A DNA stretch of 20,368 nucleotides. It comes from JBDTRY01 sp039931435. Its GTDB lineage: Bacteria > Acidobacteriota > Thermoanaerobaculia > Gp7-AA8. Under the pieces are notes generated by a model. The model was not told the origin of the DNA and searched no databases. It saw only the letters and a list, made by a program, of their open reading frames with translations. The position numbers and the translations under genes were made by a program. This document shows, piece by piece, positions 7,726 through 14,981 of the stretch; the first letter of the stretch is position 1; every line of letters starts with the position of its first letter. The stretch lies in the NCBI GenBank assembly GCA_039931435.1, contig JBDTRY010000045.1, positions 1-20,368 of the forward strand. The letters run 5' to 3'.

Positions 7726-8499
7726 TTGGATCTATTGGCTGGAAAAACGGGAATCATCTTTGGCGTCGCCAACAAACGCTCCATCGCCTGGGCTATCGCC
7801 CAGGCCCTTTCAGGGGCGGGCATGCGACTGGTTTTCACCTATCAGGGTGAACGCATTCGAGAGTCGGTCGAGGCCTTGACCGCTTCAATTCCCGGATCGC
7901 TTCTGCTGCCGTGTGATGTCACCGACGACGCCCAGATCGCCGAGGTCTTCTCCAGAGTCGAGAGCAAAATTGGTTACTTGCATACGGTCGTCCATTCAGT
8001 CGGATTTGCACCGAAAGAAGATCTCGAGGGGGAGTTCCTCAAAACGTCGCGTGACGGTTTTCGAATCGCTCACGACATCTCCGCCTACTCTCTGGTGGCC
8101 ATCACCCGCGCTGCAGCTCCGCTACTCGAAAAATCCGGCGAGGGATCAGTCATTGCGCTTACGTACTACGGTTCCGAGAAGGCGGTGGAGGGGTACAACG
8201 TCATGGGCGTGGCCAAGGCCTCGCTCGAAGCGTCCGTTCGTTATCTGGCAGCGAACCTGGGTCCACGCGGTATTCGAGTCAATGCCATCTCCGCCGGCCC
8301 GGTGAATACGCTGGCCGCGCGCGGGATCCGAGGGTTTACGACGATGCTCAAGCATCACGCCGAGAAAGCACCACTGCGCCGTAATGTCGAGCTCGAGGAG
8401 ATTGGCGATACAGCCCTGTTCCTGGCTTCGAAAATGTCGTCGGGAATCACCGGTGAAGTCATGTTCGTGGACGGCGGCTACAACATCGTCGGTCTCTGA
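7726..8499 (+). CDS. fabI: Enoyl-[acyl-carrier-protein] reductase FabI
   Basis: 257 residues, the usual length. FabI is the cytosolic enzyme that reduces the trans-2 double bond of enoyl-ACP with NAD(P)H, the last step of each fatty-acid elongation cycle. The N-terminus carries the nucleotide-binding segment GVANKRSIAWAIA typical of FabI. The active site Y-x6-K is present as Y157 and K164, with the upstream FabI tyrosine at Y147. The C-terminal GITGEVMFVDGGYNIVG is also family-typical. The start is TTG at 7726, chosen because GAAGGGAG lies about five bases upstream and the protein then begins exactly where family members do. It follows the DUF962 gene closely and converges on the peptidase gene with only a 15-bp gap. 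Confidence 0.96.
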   Translation: MDLLAGKTGIIFGVANKRSIAWAIAQALSGAGMRLVFTYQGERIRESVEALTASIPGSLLLPCDVTDDAQIAEVFSRVESKIGYLHTVVHSVGFAPKEDLEGEFLKTSRDGFRIAHDISAYSLVAITRAAAPLLEKSGEGSVIALTYYGSEKAVEGYNVMGVAKASLEASVRYLAANLGPRGIRVNAISAGPVNTLAARGIRGFTTMLKHHAEKAPLRRNVELEEIGDTALFLASKMSSGITGEVMFVDGGYNIVGL

Positions 8500-8514
8500 G
8501 GCTGCAGGGGAGCT

Positions 8515-10704
8515 CTACTTCAAAGCCTCCTCGACGAACTCCAGCATCAGGCTGCGAAGGTGATAGACCAGGTCCGGATCGGTTACGCCGTGACGCGACT
8601 TCGGGTAGAGCATCATTCGAAATTGTTTGTGTGCTTTTTCCAGCTCGTAGGCCAGCTGAATCGTATTCTGGACGTGCACGTTGTCGTCGGTCGTTCCGTG
8701 CAGCAACAGCAGTTTCCCGTGCAGGTTCGCGGCGGCGAGCCGCGGAGCTGAACTTTTGTATCCGTCGGGATTGTGCTGGGGAGTGAGCATGTAGCGCTCC
8801 GTATAGACCGAATCGTAATCCCGCCAGTCTGCGACGGTACCACCGGCAATACCTGCCGACCACTTCGTGCTGTGTGTCAGGGCGTACGCGGTCATGTATC
8901 CGCCGAAACTCCAGCCATTGAGGAGCACGCGGCTGGAGTCGACATAGTCGTGTGATTCCAGCCAGGACAGCCCGTCCTCCAGATCACGAAGCTCCAGAGG
9001 CCCGAAGTTTCTGTAGAGCGGCCAGGCGGAGACGGCACCCTTTCCGCTGGCCGTGCGGTTGTCGCAGATCCAGACGAGGAACCCTTTCTGGGCGAGCATC
9101 TGGTGAAACATGTAGCTCTTCCCACGCCAGACGTTCTTCACTTCAGGTGCGTGCGGACCGCTGTAAGTCTGTTCGTAGACGGGATACTTCCGGGAAGGGT
9201 CGAAATTGGCGGGCTTGATGAGCATGGCGTTCATTTCGAAGCCATCGCGTGTTTTTACCGTCAGGAATTGGGGCTGCGATAAAAGGTAGTCGTGGAGAGG
9301 AAGGGGGTTGGCATCCACGACGCGAACGAGTTTTCCATCCGACGAGTAGAGTTGTAGTTGTGTGGGTGTGGTGACGTCGCTCCAGCGGTCCAGGTAGTAG
9401 CGGTAGTCGGGACTGAATTCGGCGTCGTGAGTTCCGGCCTTCTCGGAGAGGCGTTTCAATGCGCTGCCGTCGAGCCGTACGCGATAGACGTCACTGCCGA
9501 TCGAGCTTCGTTCCGTGCCTGAGAAATAGATCCAACCGCGATCGTCGACGCCGTGCAACTTGCGCACTTCCCATTCACCGCGTGTCACTTGCCCGAGAAG
9601 TTTGCCGTCACGGCTGTAGTGATAGATGTGCTTCCATCCGTCACGCTCGCTCAGCCAGAGCATGCTTCCATCCCGGAGAAACATCGGCGGGGCGTCGCGA
9701 TCGACCCAGGCCTTCGTGCTCTCGCGAAAGAGCGTTACCGAGGAGCCGGAGGCGGGATTGGCGGCGTTGACGTCGAGCCATGTCTGCTCGCGGTTCTGAG
9801 CTTCGTAAACGACGGCCGAGCCGTCCGGACGCCAGGCCACATCGACGAGCAGACGATCCTCCGAAGGATAGCCATCCATCGTTACTTCCTGCGAGGTTCC
9901 CCCCAAGCGCTGGGCGATGAACAACCGGGCCACAGGATTGGGGTCGCCGGCTTTGGGATAGTTCTCGATTTCGACGCCCTGCCGAAAGGGAAGATGATCG
10001 ACGATCGTGAAGGGAAAGACGGGGTTTTCGTCCAGTTGCAGATAGGCCAGACGGCTCGAGTCCGGACTCCACCAGAAGGCGCGAAAGGTACCTCGGCCGT
10101 AGATTTCCTCCTGATAAACCCAGTCGAGCTTTCCGTTGAGGATCTCGTTCGAGCCATCACTGGTCAGTCGCCTTTCGCGACCATCCGCGAGGCTGATTAC
10201 GTAAAGGTCATTGCCGCGTACGAAGGCCACGCTTTTGCCGTCGGGGCTGAATTCAGGTTCCTCCTCAGTACCGGCGACGTTTGTCAGTTGAGTCAGTGCG
10301 CCGCTGGCGATCTTGTAGAGGTAGAGGTCGTCTTTCACTGAGAGGACGATCGTGTCCTGTTTGCTGTCGAACGAAAATGACGGCCGGTGTGAGATGTGGT
10401 GTGCGATTTCCGGATCGACTCCGGAGAGTTCCTCCAGAGCCTTCTGCAGTCTGAGCTGGTTGAACAGTGACGATCGCTTTCCGGTGTTGGCCTCAACGGT
10501 CGTCAGTTCGGATGTGTCTGCGTCACCCGAGGTGGAGAACAGGAAACGATTGGAGTCGATCCATTTCATTTCTCGTGATGGTGCCTTCGAGAAATCCGTC
10601 GTGGCCGCCGGGTTGTAGATCTGATCGAGGGTTGGAGGACTTGCGGCGCCAGCGGTCAGCGCGGTGAGAGAGAGAAGAGCGGTGAGGAAAGTGGTCCGTC
10701 TCAT
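8515..10704 (-). CDS. Secreted dipeptidyl peptidase IV-type serine peptidase (S9B)
   Basis: The protein has 729 residues from the ATG at 10704. An ATG 33 bp further upstream is in frame, but GGAG lies nine bases before 10704 and the protein then opens with a clean signal peptide (MRRTTFLTALLSLTALTAGA, cleavage near 20-21). An eight-bladed beta-propeller domain (about 90-450) contains DWVYQEE, whose E199-E200 match the paired Glu of DPP IV that bind the substrate amino terminus. The C-terminal alpha/beta-hydrolase carries the triad S599 (GWSFGG), D673 (GTTDDNVH) and H705 (SRHGV); the 32-residue Asp-His spacing equals that of human DPP IV. Expected activity: removal of X-Pro or X-Ala dipeptides from peptide N-termini in the periplasm or outside. 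The gene looks monocistronic, separated from the anti-sigma gene by 306 bp. Confidence 0.93.
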   Translation of the reverse strand: MRRTTFLTALLSLTALTAGAASPPTLDQIYNPAATTDFSKAPSREMKWIDSNRFLFSTSGDADTSELTTVEANTGKRSSLFNQLRLQKALEELSGVDPEIAHHISHRPSFSFDSKQDTIVLSVKDDLYLYKIASGALTQLTNVAGTEEEPEFSPDGKSVAFVRGNDLYVISLADGRERRLTSDGSNEILNGKLDWVYQEEIYGRGTFRAFWWSPDSSRLAYLQLDENPVFPFTIVDHLPFRQGVEIENYPKAGDPNPVARLFIAQRLGGTSQEVTMDGYPSEDRLLVDVAWRPDGSAVVYEAQNREQTWLDVNAANPASGSSVTLFRESTKAWVDRDAPPMFLRDGSMLWLSERDGWKHIYHYSRDGKLLGQVTRGEWEVRKLHGVDDRGWIYFSGTERSSIGSDVYRVRLDGSALKRLSEKAGTHDAEFSPDYRYYLDRWSDVTTPTQLQLYSSDGKLVRVVDANPLPLHDYLLSQPQFLTVKTRDGFEMNAMLIKPANFDPSRKYPVYEQTYSGPHAPEVKNVWRGKSYMFHQMLAQKGFLVWICDNRTASGKGAVSAWPLYRNFGPLELRDLEDGLSWLESHDYVDSSRVLLNGWSFGGYMTAYALTHSTKWSAGIAGGTVADWRDYDSVYTERYMLTPQHNPDGYKSSAPRLAAANLHGKLLLLHGTTDDNVHVQNTIQLAYELEKAHKQFRMMLYPKSRHGVTDPDLVYHLRSLMLEFVEEALK

Positions 10705-10795
10705 TTCGACTGACTCCGGCGGGAAGAATGACAACATTCTATCTGCCGGGCCCGCTCCTGACGAAACGGACTCGTTTTGAGCAACGGGGAAGTCT

Positions 10796-10972
10796 GAAGA
10801 GACCTTCGCTCGGCGTTTCTAAAGAAACGCGCAGCGTTTTTGCGGGATGTGGAGGACTCGCGATCCTGAGGGAGCGCAGCAACCGGAGGATCTCGTCAAC
10901 GAGACTCGGGCCTTGATCGCCAGGCAACCGGGAAGGTGGAAGAGATCCTTCGCTCGATGCTTCAGGATGACA
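10796..10972. repeat. Three copies of a short GAGATCCT...CAGGAT-type repeat
   Basis: Copy A (10796-10819, GAAGAGACCTTCGCTCGGCG...) and copy C (10939-10972, GAAGAGATCCTTCGCTCGAT... ending CAGGATGACA) are near-identical direct repeats over about 24 bp. Copy B (about 10860-10895) is the same motif inverted: its reverse complement starts GAGATCCTCCGGTTGCTG and ends CAGGATCGCG. Each full copy is itself roughly palindromic (ATCCTGA...GGATCTC). This is a short dispersed intergenic repeat of the type seen in many bacterial genomes; its function is unknown. Confidence 0.65.
10813..10841. terminator. Two overlapping, mutually exclusive hairpins followed by five Ts
   Basis: GCGTTTC (10813-10819) pairs perfectly with GAAACGC (10824-10830) around TAAA. 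AAACGC (10825-10830) can instead pair with GCGTTT (10834-10839) around GCA, followed by TT. Read rightwards this resembles an intrinsic terminator or attenuator, but no rightward gene ends here. The leftward sigma-factor operon does end nearby but lacks a U-run in that direction. Function uncertain. Confidence 0.3.
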
Positions 10973-11010
10973 GGCGATGGTAATCGTGTCATTTGTCCCT
11001 TTGGAGGAAC

Positions 11011-11808
11011 CTAGAGATTGCCGCCGACGAGGAACTTGCTGCCGGTCGGAGCGGAAACCCCGCCGCGTGGCTCCAGAGTGACTGCCAGGCCGGCAATCTC
11101 GCTGTTCACCGGAAGATTGCTGACGACGATCGAAGCGTCACCACTCGGTACAGAATCGAAAACGCCTGCGCTCACGGGCGATTTCCCTGCTGGAATGATC
11201 CAGAGCTGGTAACTCTTGTCTCCCGGATTCGCCGGAAGATTGTGAAAGAAGACGAAAGCCCTGCGTTGCGGCGCGTCGAGAAAGACTCGGGCACTGGCCC
11301 GCGGTGCTGCTTCCTGGCCACTGAGCGAAATTGTGCGCGTCTCCACCGAGGTGAGGGTGGAGAGTTGAGCAGTGAGCCGCTGATTCTGCAATTGCATCTG
11401 GCGCTGTCGAACAGCCAGATCGCTCATGGCCGCCTGTTGCGCTTCGGCGCGCTCGTTGGCCCGACGGACCGTGATGGCGTTCCAGGCCAGCAGCGAGACG
11501 ATGGCTGCCGCGGCAGCCAGCCATCCCCAGCGGCTGACGACGGAATCCTGTTGTCGAGTTATCGGTACTGGCGCGCGCGCAATTTCTTTCACCTTGATCT
11601 TCCCCAGCAATTCCTGACGGGCCTGCGGTGGAGGCGCGACGGGATCGAGATCAAGAGCCATCAACGTGGCAGCATTCCTCAGCTCCCGAGCCGTGGACCG
11701 GCAGGAATCGCAGCTACGCAGATGCTCTTCGAGCAGCTGCGCTTCGTCCGGCGTGGTAGCGCCGACGGCGTCGAGTGCGGCGATGTCTTCAGCGTCAGCG
11801 TGGGTCAT
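11011..11808 (-). CDS. RskA-like anti-sigma factor (zinc-finger, single membrane helix)
   Basis: 265 residues in the usual order for a membrane-anchored anti-sigma factor. An N-terminal cytosolic ZAS motif has H29-x3-C33-x2-C36 (EEHLRSCDSC). One membrane helix spans about 94-114, a coiled-coil-like stretch about 115-155, and a periplasmic RskA-type domain follows with KSYQLWIIPAGKSPVSAG and AVTLEPRGGVSAPTG. Family role: the cytosolic part holds the cognate ECF sigma factor inactive and the outer part senses or is processed. The ATG overlaps the sigma gene stop as ATGA (11805-11808), so the two are very likely translationally coupled. The inducing signal cannot be read from the sequence. Confidence 0.92.
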   Translation of the reverse strand: MTHADAEDIAALDAVGATTPDEAQLLEEHLRSCDSCRSTARELRNAATLMALDLDPVAPPPQARQELLGKIKVKEIARAPVPITRQQDSVVSRWGWLAAAAAIVSLLAWNAITVRRANERAEAQQAAMSDLAVRQRQMQLQNQRLTAQLSTLTSVETRTISLSGQEAAPRASARVFLDAPQRRAFVFFHNLPANPGDKSYQLWIIPAGKSPVSAGVFDSVPSGDASIVVSNLPVNSEIAGLAVTLEPRGGVSAPTGSKFLVGGNL

Positions 11809-12377
11809 CGGTCCAGTGTGTTTCCCAGTCGTGCTCGTAGTTTCTTCATTCCCAGTTGCATGCGCGTCTTGATCGTACCCAGAGGTTGCGCGAGCCTTTC
11901 GGCGATTTCAGTCTGAGAGAGGCCATCGAAATAGGCCAGCTCCAACGCTATCCGTTGTGCCTCGGGCAATTCTTCCAGTGCTGCGCGAACGGCTTTTTTC
12001 TCTTCGGAGAGAATGGCGTTATCTAAACTCTCTGGTCGTTCTACGTCGCTGGTCCGGATTGAGACTTCTCTTCCGGCCTCATTTTCACGTGTGCTCCGTG
12101 TTTTTCTCGATCGCAGCCGGTCGATTGCCCTGCTGCGGGCGATGGATAGCAGCCAGGCGATTTCGCTCCCGCGGCTCCTGTCGAACATCGAGGCCCGGTT
12201 CCAGATCTGCAGAAAGGTCTCCTGGAGCACTTCTCTGGCGTCGTCCGGGTCGCCGAGCATTCGCAGGAGCAGTGCGTAGGCGTTCGAGGAGTAGAGGTCG
12301 TAGAGCGTTTCGAACGCAGCAACGTCGCCTTCCGCGATTTTCGGAAGCAGTTCGTCCAGGTGCGGGGCGCCATTCAC
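11805..12377 (-). CDS. ECF-type RNA polymerase sigma factor
   Basis: 190 residues. Sigma region 2 covers about 22-90, with the core-binding and -10 recognition segment (DDAREVLQETFLQIWNRA). Region 4 covers about 126-182, with the helix-turn-helix LSQTEIAERLAQPLGTIKTRM that contacts the -35 box. There is no sigma-1.1 or region 3, as expected of extracytoplasmic-function sigma factors; with an RskA partner it resembles the SigK/RpoE-like group. The start is GTG at 12377, with AGGA about eleven bases upstream inside the end of the preceding gene, which stops only 5 bp earlier. It is probably kept inactive by the downstream anti-sigma factor and may activate its own operon. I could not identify its promoter motif in the window. 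Confidence 0.93.
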   Translation of the reverse strand: MNGAPHLDELLPKIAEGDVAAFETLYDLYSSNAYALLLRMLGDPDDAREVLQETFLQIWNRASMFDRSRGSEIAWLLSIARSRAIDRLRSRKTRSTRENEAGREVSIRTSDVERPESLDNAILSEEKKAVRAALEELPEAQRIALELAYFDGLSQTEIAERLAQPLGTIKTRMQLGMKKLRARLGNTLDR

Positions 12378-12382
12378 TGTAT

Positions 12383-12607
12383 TCAGGATCCTGGCCGGGG
12401 AGTGCTCGAGGTGTTGTCGTCGACCGTCTCATCCACCTGCTGTTCGTGCGGTGAATCGAGGTCGGTGTTCACTCCGGTCTTGCTCGGGAAGCGTCGTCCG
12501 GGGAAACCGCTGCGGCGGCCACCGGACTGATCGTCCGAGCCGTGTGTGGCGCTTCCGCCATCCCAGAAGCCTTTGCCCCGGGTGTTTTCGCGAGGGTTGC
12601 CTGCCAT
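12383..12607 (-). CDS. 74-aa hydrophilic, probably disordered protein heading the sigma operon
   Basis: I do not recognise a family. The call rests on context: ATG at 12607 has an excellent ribosome binding site (AAGGAG, eight bases upstream), and the stop lies 5 bp before the sigma-factor start and carries that gene's ribosome binding site. The product begins MAGNPRENTRGKGFWDGG. It is rich in Gly, Ser, Asp, Arg and Pro, has one Trp, no Cys, no membrane helix and no signal peptide. It changes from a basic, Gly-rich N-terminal half to an acidic C-terminal half (DLDSPHEQQVDETVDD). Such composition suggests intrinsic disorder. A role in sigma-factor control is possible from position alone. It could also be a stress-type small protein made under the same promoter. 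Confidence 0.6.
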   Translation of the reverse strand: MAGNPRENTRGKGFWDGGSATHGSDDQSGGRRSGFPGRRFPSKTGVNTDLDSPHEQQVDETVDDNTSSTPRPGS

Positions 12608-12742
12608 CAGTTCACTCCTTCTCGACTATCCCCTTTTGCAAGCTGCACACCGTTGAGCGAGGAGTCGATCTCGGTTTCTCCGGGTCTGTGTGCCTATTCT
12701 CTCATTCCCCGCTGGATATTGGTGCCAACCGCCCATCATTCT

Positions 12743-12780
12743 GAGGTGGTGAGAATTTGCGCCGAAGTGGCACCACCCTC
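12743..12780. promoter_or_regulatory. Inverted repeat in the divergent promoter region
   Basis: GGTGGTG (12745-12751) and CACCACC (12771-12777) are perfect inverted arms with a 19-base spacer; with one bulge the pairing extends to GAGGTGGTG against CACCACCCTC. It lies in the 241-bp region between the divergent 74-aa gene/sigma operon and the small membrane-helix gene, 68 bp or more before the latter's start. It could be an operator or a 5' UTR hairpin. Confidence 0.3.
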
Positions 12781-12848
12781 GCAGTGGAGGACAGGGTGAG
12801 AACGAGGCGCTCGATCGAGATCGCGCCCGCCCGAAAAGGAGAACGTTC

Positions 12849-13136
12849 ATGGTGGATCAGGAGTTACCGAACGCACAATTTCATCGCTATCAGGCCCCGG
12901 AAGCAGTCCCTCACAGCGAGGAATCGCAGTCGAACGTAACCGCGGCTCTGACAAAAATGGGTCTGTCGGAAGAGACTGCCCAGAAGCTGGGCAGCGGCAT
13001 TGGCAACCTCAATCTTCAGGGCAGCTTGAACAAGGCCCGGGACTACGCACGCTCGAACCCCGGAAGGTTTCTGGGTGGTATGGCTGCCGCTGTGATCGGT
13101 GCCGGGCTGCTGGCCCGCGGCATGAAGCGGCGTTAG
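12849..13136 (+). CDS. Small protein with C-terminal glycine-rich membrane helix (DUF883-like)
   Basis: 95 residues. The ATG has a strong ribosome binding site (AAAAGGAG, six bases upstream). Residues 1-30 are hydrophilic and probably disordered, about 31-70 are helical (TAALTKMGLSEETAQKLGSG...LNKARDYARSNPGRF), and about 72-90 form a Gly/Ala-rich membrane helix ending in the basic tail RGMKRR. This tail anchor is similar in layout to DUF883 (YqjD/ElaB) proteins, which are stress-induced inner-membrane proteins of E. coli; homology is not proven. It is divergent from the ECF sigma operon, so it may belong to that regulon (inference). A strong terminator follows 20 bp after the stop. Confidence 0.8.
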   Translation: MVDQELPNAQFHRYQAPEAVPHSEESQSNVTAALTKMGLSEETAQKLGSGIGNLNLQGSLNKARDYARSNPGRFLGGMAAAVIGAGLLARGMKRR

Positions 13137-13156
13137 TGCAACGATGGATGACTAAG

Positions 13157-13187
13157 AAAAAAGGACAGGCGCTGCCTGTCCTTTTTT
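13157..13187. terminator. Bidirectional intrinsic terminator
   Basis: AAAAAAGGACAGGC and GCCTGTCCTTTTTT form a perfect 14-bp stem around loop GCT. The A-run on one side and T-run on the other let it act in both directions. It lies between the convergent ends of the small membrane-helix gene (stop at 13136) and hutU (stop at 13208), and should end both transcripts. Confidence 0.93.
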
Positions 13188-13207
13188 GTAGCAGCGATTG
13201 ACTATAT

Positions 13208-14887
13208 TCAACCCGTGACCATCGGCAGATCGACTCCCCGTTCCTTCGCCACCTCGATGGCCCGATCGTATCCGGCGTCGGCGTGCCGCATCACTCCCGT
13301 TCCGGGATCGTTCGTCAGGACACGCTCGAGCCGTGCTGCCGCCTCATCCGAGCCGTCAGCGAGAACGACCATACCGGCGTGAATCGAATAGCCGATTCCC
13401 ACTCCTCCGCCGTGGTGCACCGAGACCCACGTCGCTCCGGACACCGCGTTGAGCAGAGCGTTGAGAATGGGCCAGTCGGCGATGGCGTCCGAGCCATCAC
13501 GCATCGACTCCGTTTCGCGATTCGGCGAGGCCACGGATCCGGCGTCGAGATGGTCGCGGCCGATGACGATCGGCGCTGAAATCCTGCCCTGAGCTACCAG
13601 GTCGTTGAAGAGTTTTCCCGCCCGGGCCCGCTCGCCATAGCCGAGCCAGCAGATCCGCGCTGGCAGCCCCTGAAAAGCGACGCGCTTCTGGGCCATGCGA
13701 ATCCACCGATGCAACGGCTCGTCATCCGGAAACAGGGACAGGATGGCCTCGTCGGTGGCGAGAATATCGCGCGGATCGCCCGAGAGTGCTGCCCAGCGGA
13801 ACGGTCCCTTTCCTTCGCAGAAAAGCGGGCGGATGTAGAGCGGAACGAATCCCTCCACCTCGAAGGCTTCGACAACGCCGGCCTTCTGAGCCTGACCACG
13901 GAGATTGTTCCCGTAATCGAACGTGATCGACCCTCGGCGTTGAAGTTCCAGGAGCGCCCTCATATGCCGGGCCATCGTCTCGTAGGCGCGGGCGATGTAA
14001 AGATCCTGACTTTCGCTTCTCAGGCGAACTGCATCGTCGAACTGCATTCCTGCCGGAACATACCCATTCAGTTCATCGTGAGCAGAGGTCTGATCGGTGA
14101 GGATGTCAGGAACGATGTCGCGTGCAATGAGCGTGTCCAGAAGCTCGACTGCATTGGCCTCGACAGCGATGGAAACAGCTTCTCCCCGTTCCCGGGCGGC
14201 CAGCGCTCGTTCGATCCCGGCGTCGAGCGAGGTCGCCGCCTCGTCGAGGTAACGGGTTTCCAGACGGCGCCTGATTCGCGACGGATCGACCTCAGCGACG
14301 AGGCAGGTGGCCTCGTTCATGGTTGCTGCCAGCGGTTGCGCTCCACCCATTCCCCCCAATCCTGCAGTGACGACGAGCTTGCCGCGAAGAGTGCCTCCGA
14401 AGTGTTTCCTGGCCACCGAGGCGAAGCATTCGAACGTGCCCTGAAGGATTCCCTGAGAGCCTATGTAAATCCAGGATCCCGCCGTCATCTGTCCGTACAT
14501 GGTCAGGCCGAGGGCTTCCAGACGCCGGAACTCGTCGGCAGTGCCCCAGTGCGGGACGAGATTGGCGTTGGCGATCAGCACTCGTGGGGCATCGGGGGAC
14601 GTACGGAACACGCCCACCGGCTTACCGGATTGTACGAGGAGCGTTTCGTCGTTCTTCAGTCGCTTCAGGGTGGCAACGATGGCGTCGAAGCACTCCCAGT
14701 TCCGTGCAGCCTTGCCGGACCCGCCGTAGACGATCAGTTCCTGAGGATGCTCAGCGACCTCCGGATCGAGGTTGTTCATGAGCATGCGCATCGCCGCTTC
14801 CTGCTGCCATCCCAGACAGGAAAGCGTCGTGCCATGAGGCGCACGGATCGTGCGGGGTGTGGACGGGGCGATCGCTTCGGTAGTCAT
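13208..14887 (-). CDS. hutU: Urocanate hydratase HutU
   Basis: 559 residues, the full family length. HutU is the cytosolic enzyme that converts urocanate to 4-imidazolone-5-propionate, second step of histidine degradation, using tightly bound NAD+ as electrophile. Family segments are intact: YGGSGKAARNWECF (about 54-67), the NAD-binding glycine stretch TAGLGGMGGAQPLAATMNEA, TDQTSAHDELNGYVPAG, and ARICWLGYGERA, whose C413 matches the active-site Cys (410 in Pseudomonas putida). Near the C-terminus is WVSVHHGGGVGIGYSIHAGMV. The ATG is preceded by GGAGA about seven bases upstream. No hutH, hutI or hutG is within the window, so it stands alone here; other hut genes may lie elsewhere. Confidence 0.97.
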   Translation of the reverse strand: MTTEAIAPSTPRTIRAPHGTTLSCLGWQQEAAMRMLMNNLDPEVAEHPQELIVYGGSGKAARNWECFDAIVATLKRLKNDETLLVQSGKPVGVFRTSPDAPRVLIANANLVPHWGTADEFRRLEALGLTMYGQMTAGSWIYIGSQGILQGTFECFASVARKHFGGTLRGKLVVTAGLGGMGGAQPLAATMNEATCLVAEVDPSRIRRRLETRYLDEAATSLDAGIERALAARERGEAVSIAVEANAVELLDTLIARDIVPDILTDQTSAHDELNGYVPAGMQFDDAVRLRSESQDLYIARAYETMARHMRALLELQRRGSITFDYGNNLRGQAQKAGVVEAFEVEGFVPLYIRPLFCEGKGPFRWAALSGDPRDILATDEAILSLFPDDEPLHRWIRMAQKRVAFQGLPARICWLGYGERARAGKLFNDLVAQGRISAPIVIGRDHLDAGSVASPNRETESMRDGSDAIADWPILNALLNAVSGATWVSVHHGGGVGIGYSIHAGMVVLADGSDEAAARLERVLTNDPGTGVMRHADAGYDRAIEVAKERGVDLPMVTG

Positions 14888-14927
14888 GGCAGTCTCCAGA
14901 GCTGATCTTAACCCGACTGATTCATGA

Positions 14928-14943
14928 ACGGCCGGCGGGCCGT
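14928..14943. promoter_or_regulatory. Perfect inverted repeat between divergent hutU and nth
   Basis: ACGGCC and GGCCGT flank the four bases GGCG, a perfect 6-bp inverted repeat in the 94-bp region between the two start codons (40 bp before hutU, 38 bp before nth). It could be an operator or simply a G+C-rich chance palindrome. Confidence 0.25.
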
Positions 14944-14981
14944 ACTGTGCAGCGGATCGGGAATGCTGTCTAATTCACCCG

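Larger units (their letters stand above)
10705..11010. other. Gene-free spacer between anti-sigma gene and peptidase gene
   Basis: No convincing coding region is present. The spacer separates two minus-strand genes and should hold the end of the sigma-factor operon and the promoter of the peptidase gene. It contains short repeated motifs and overlapping hairpins, listed separately. I could not pick a promoter with confidence. Confidence 0.6.

Noticed and set aside
9553..10341. Plus-strand open frame of 262 codons opposite the DPP IV gene
   Set aside because: Shadow of the beta-propeller coding region; no motif and no ribosome binding site.
10993..11916. Plus-strand open frame of 307 codons over the anti-sigma gene
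   Set aside because: Shadow; the minus strand has a complete ZAS motif, membrane helix and RskA domain, with ATGA coupling to the sigma gene.
13709..14905. Plus-strand open frame of 398 codons opposite hutU
   Set aside because: Shadow of hutU, whose own frame has every family motif; the antisense product has no recognisable domain.
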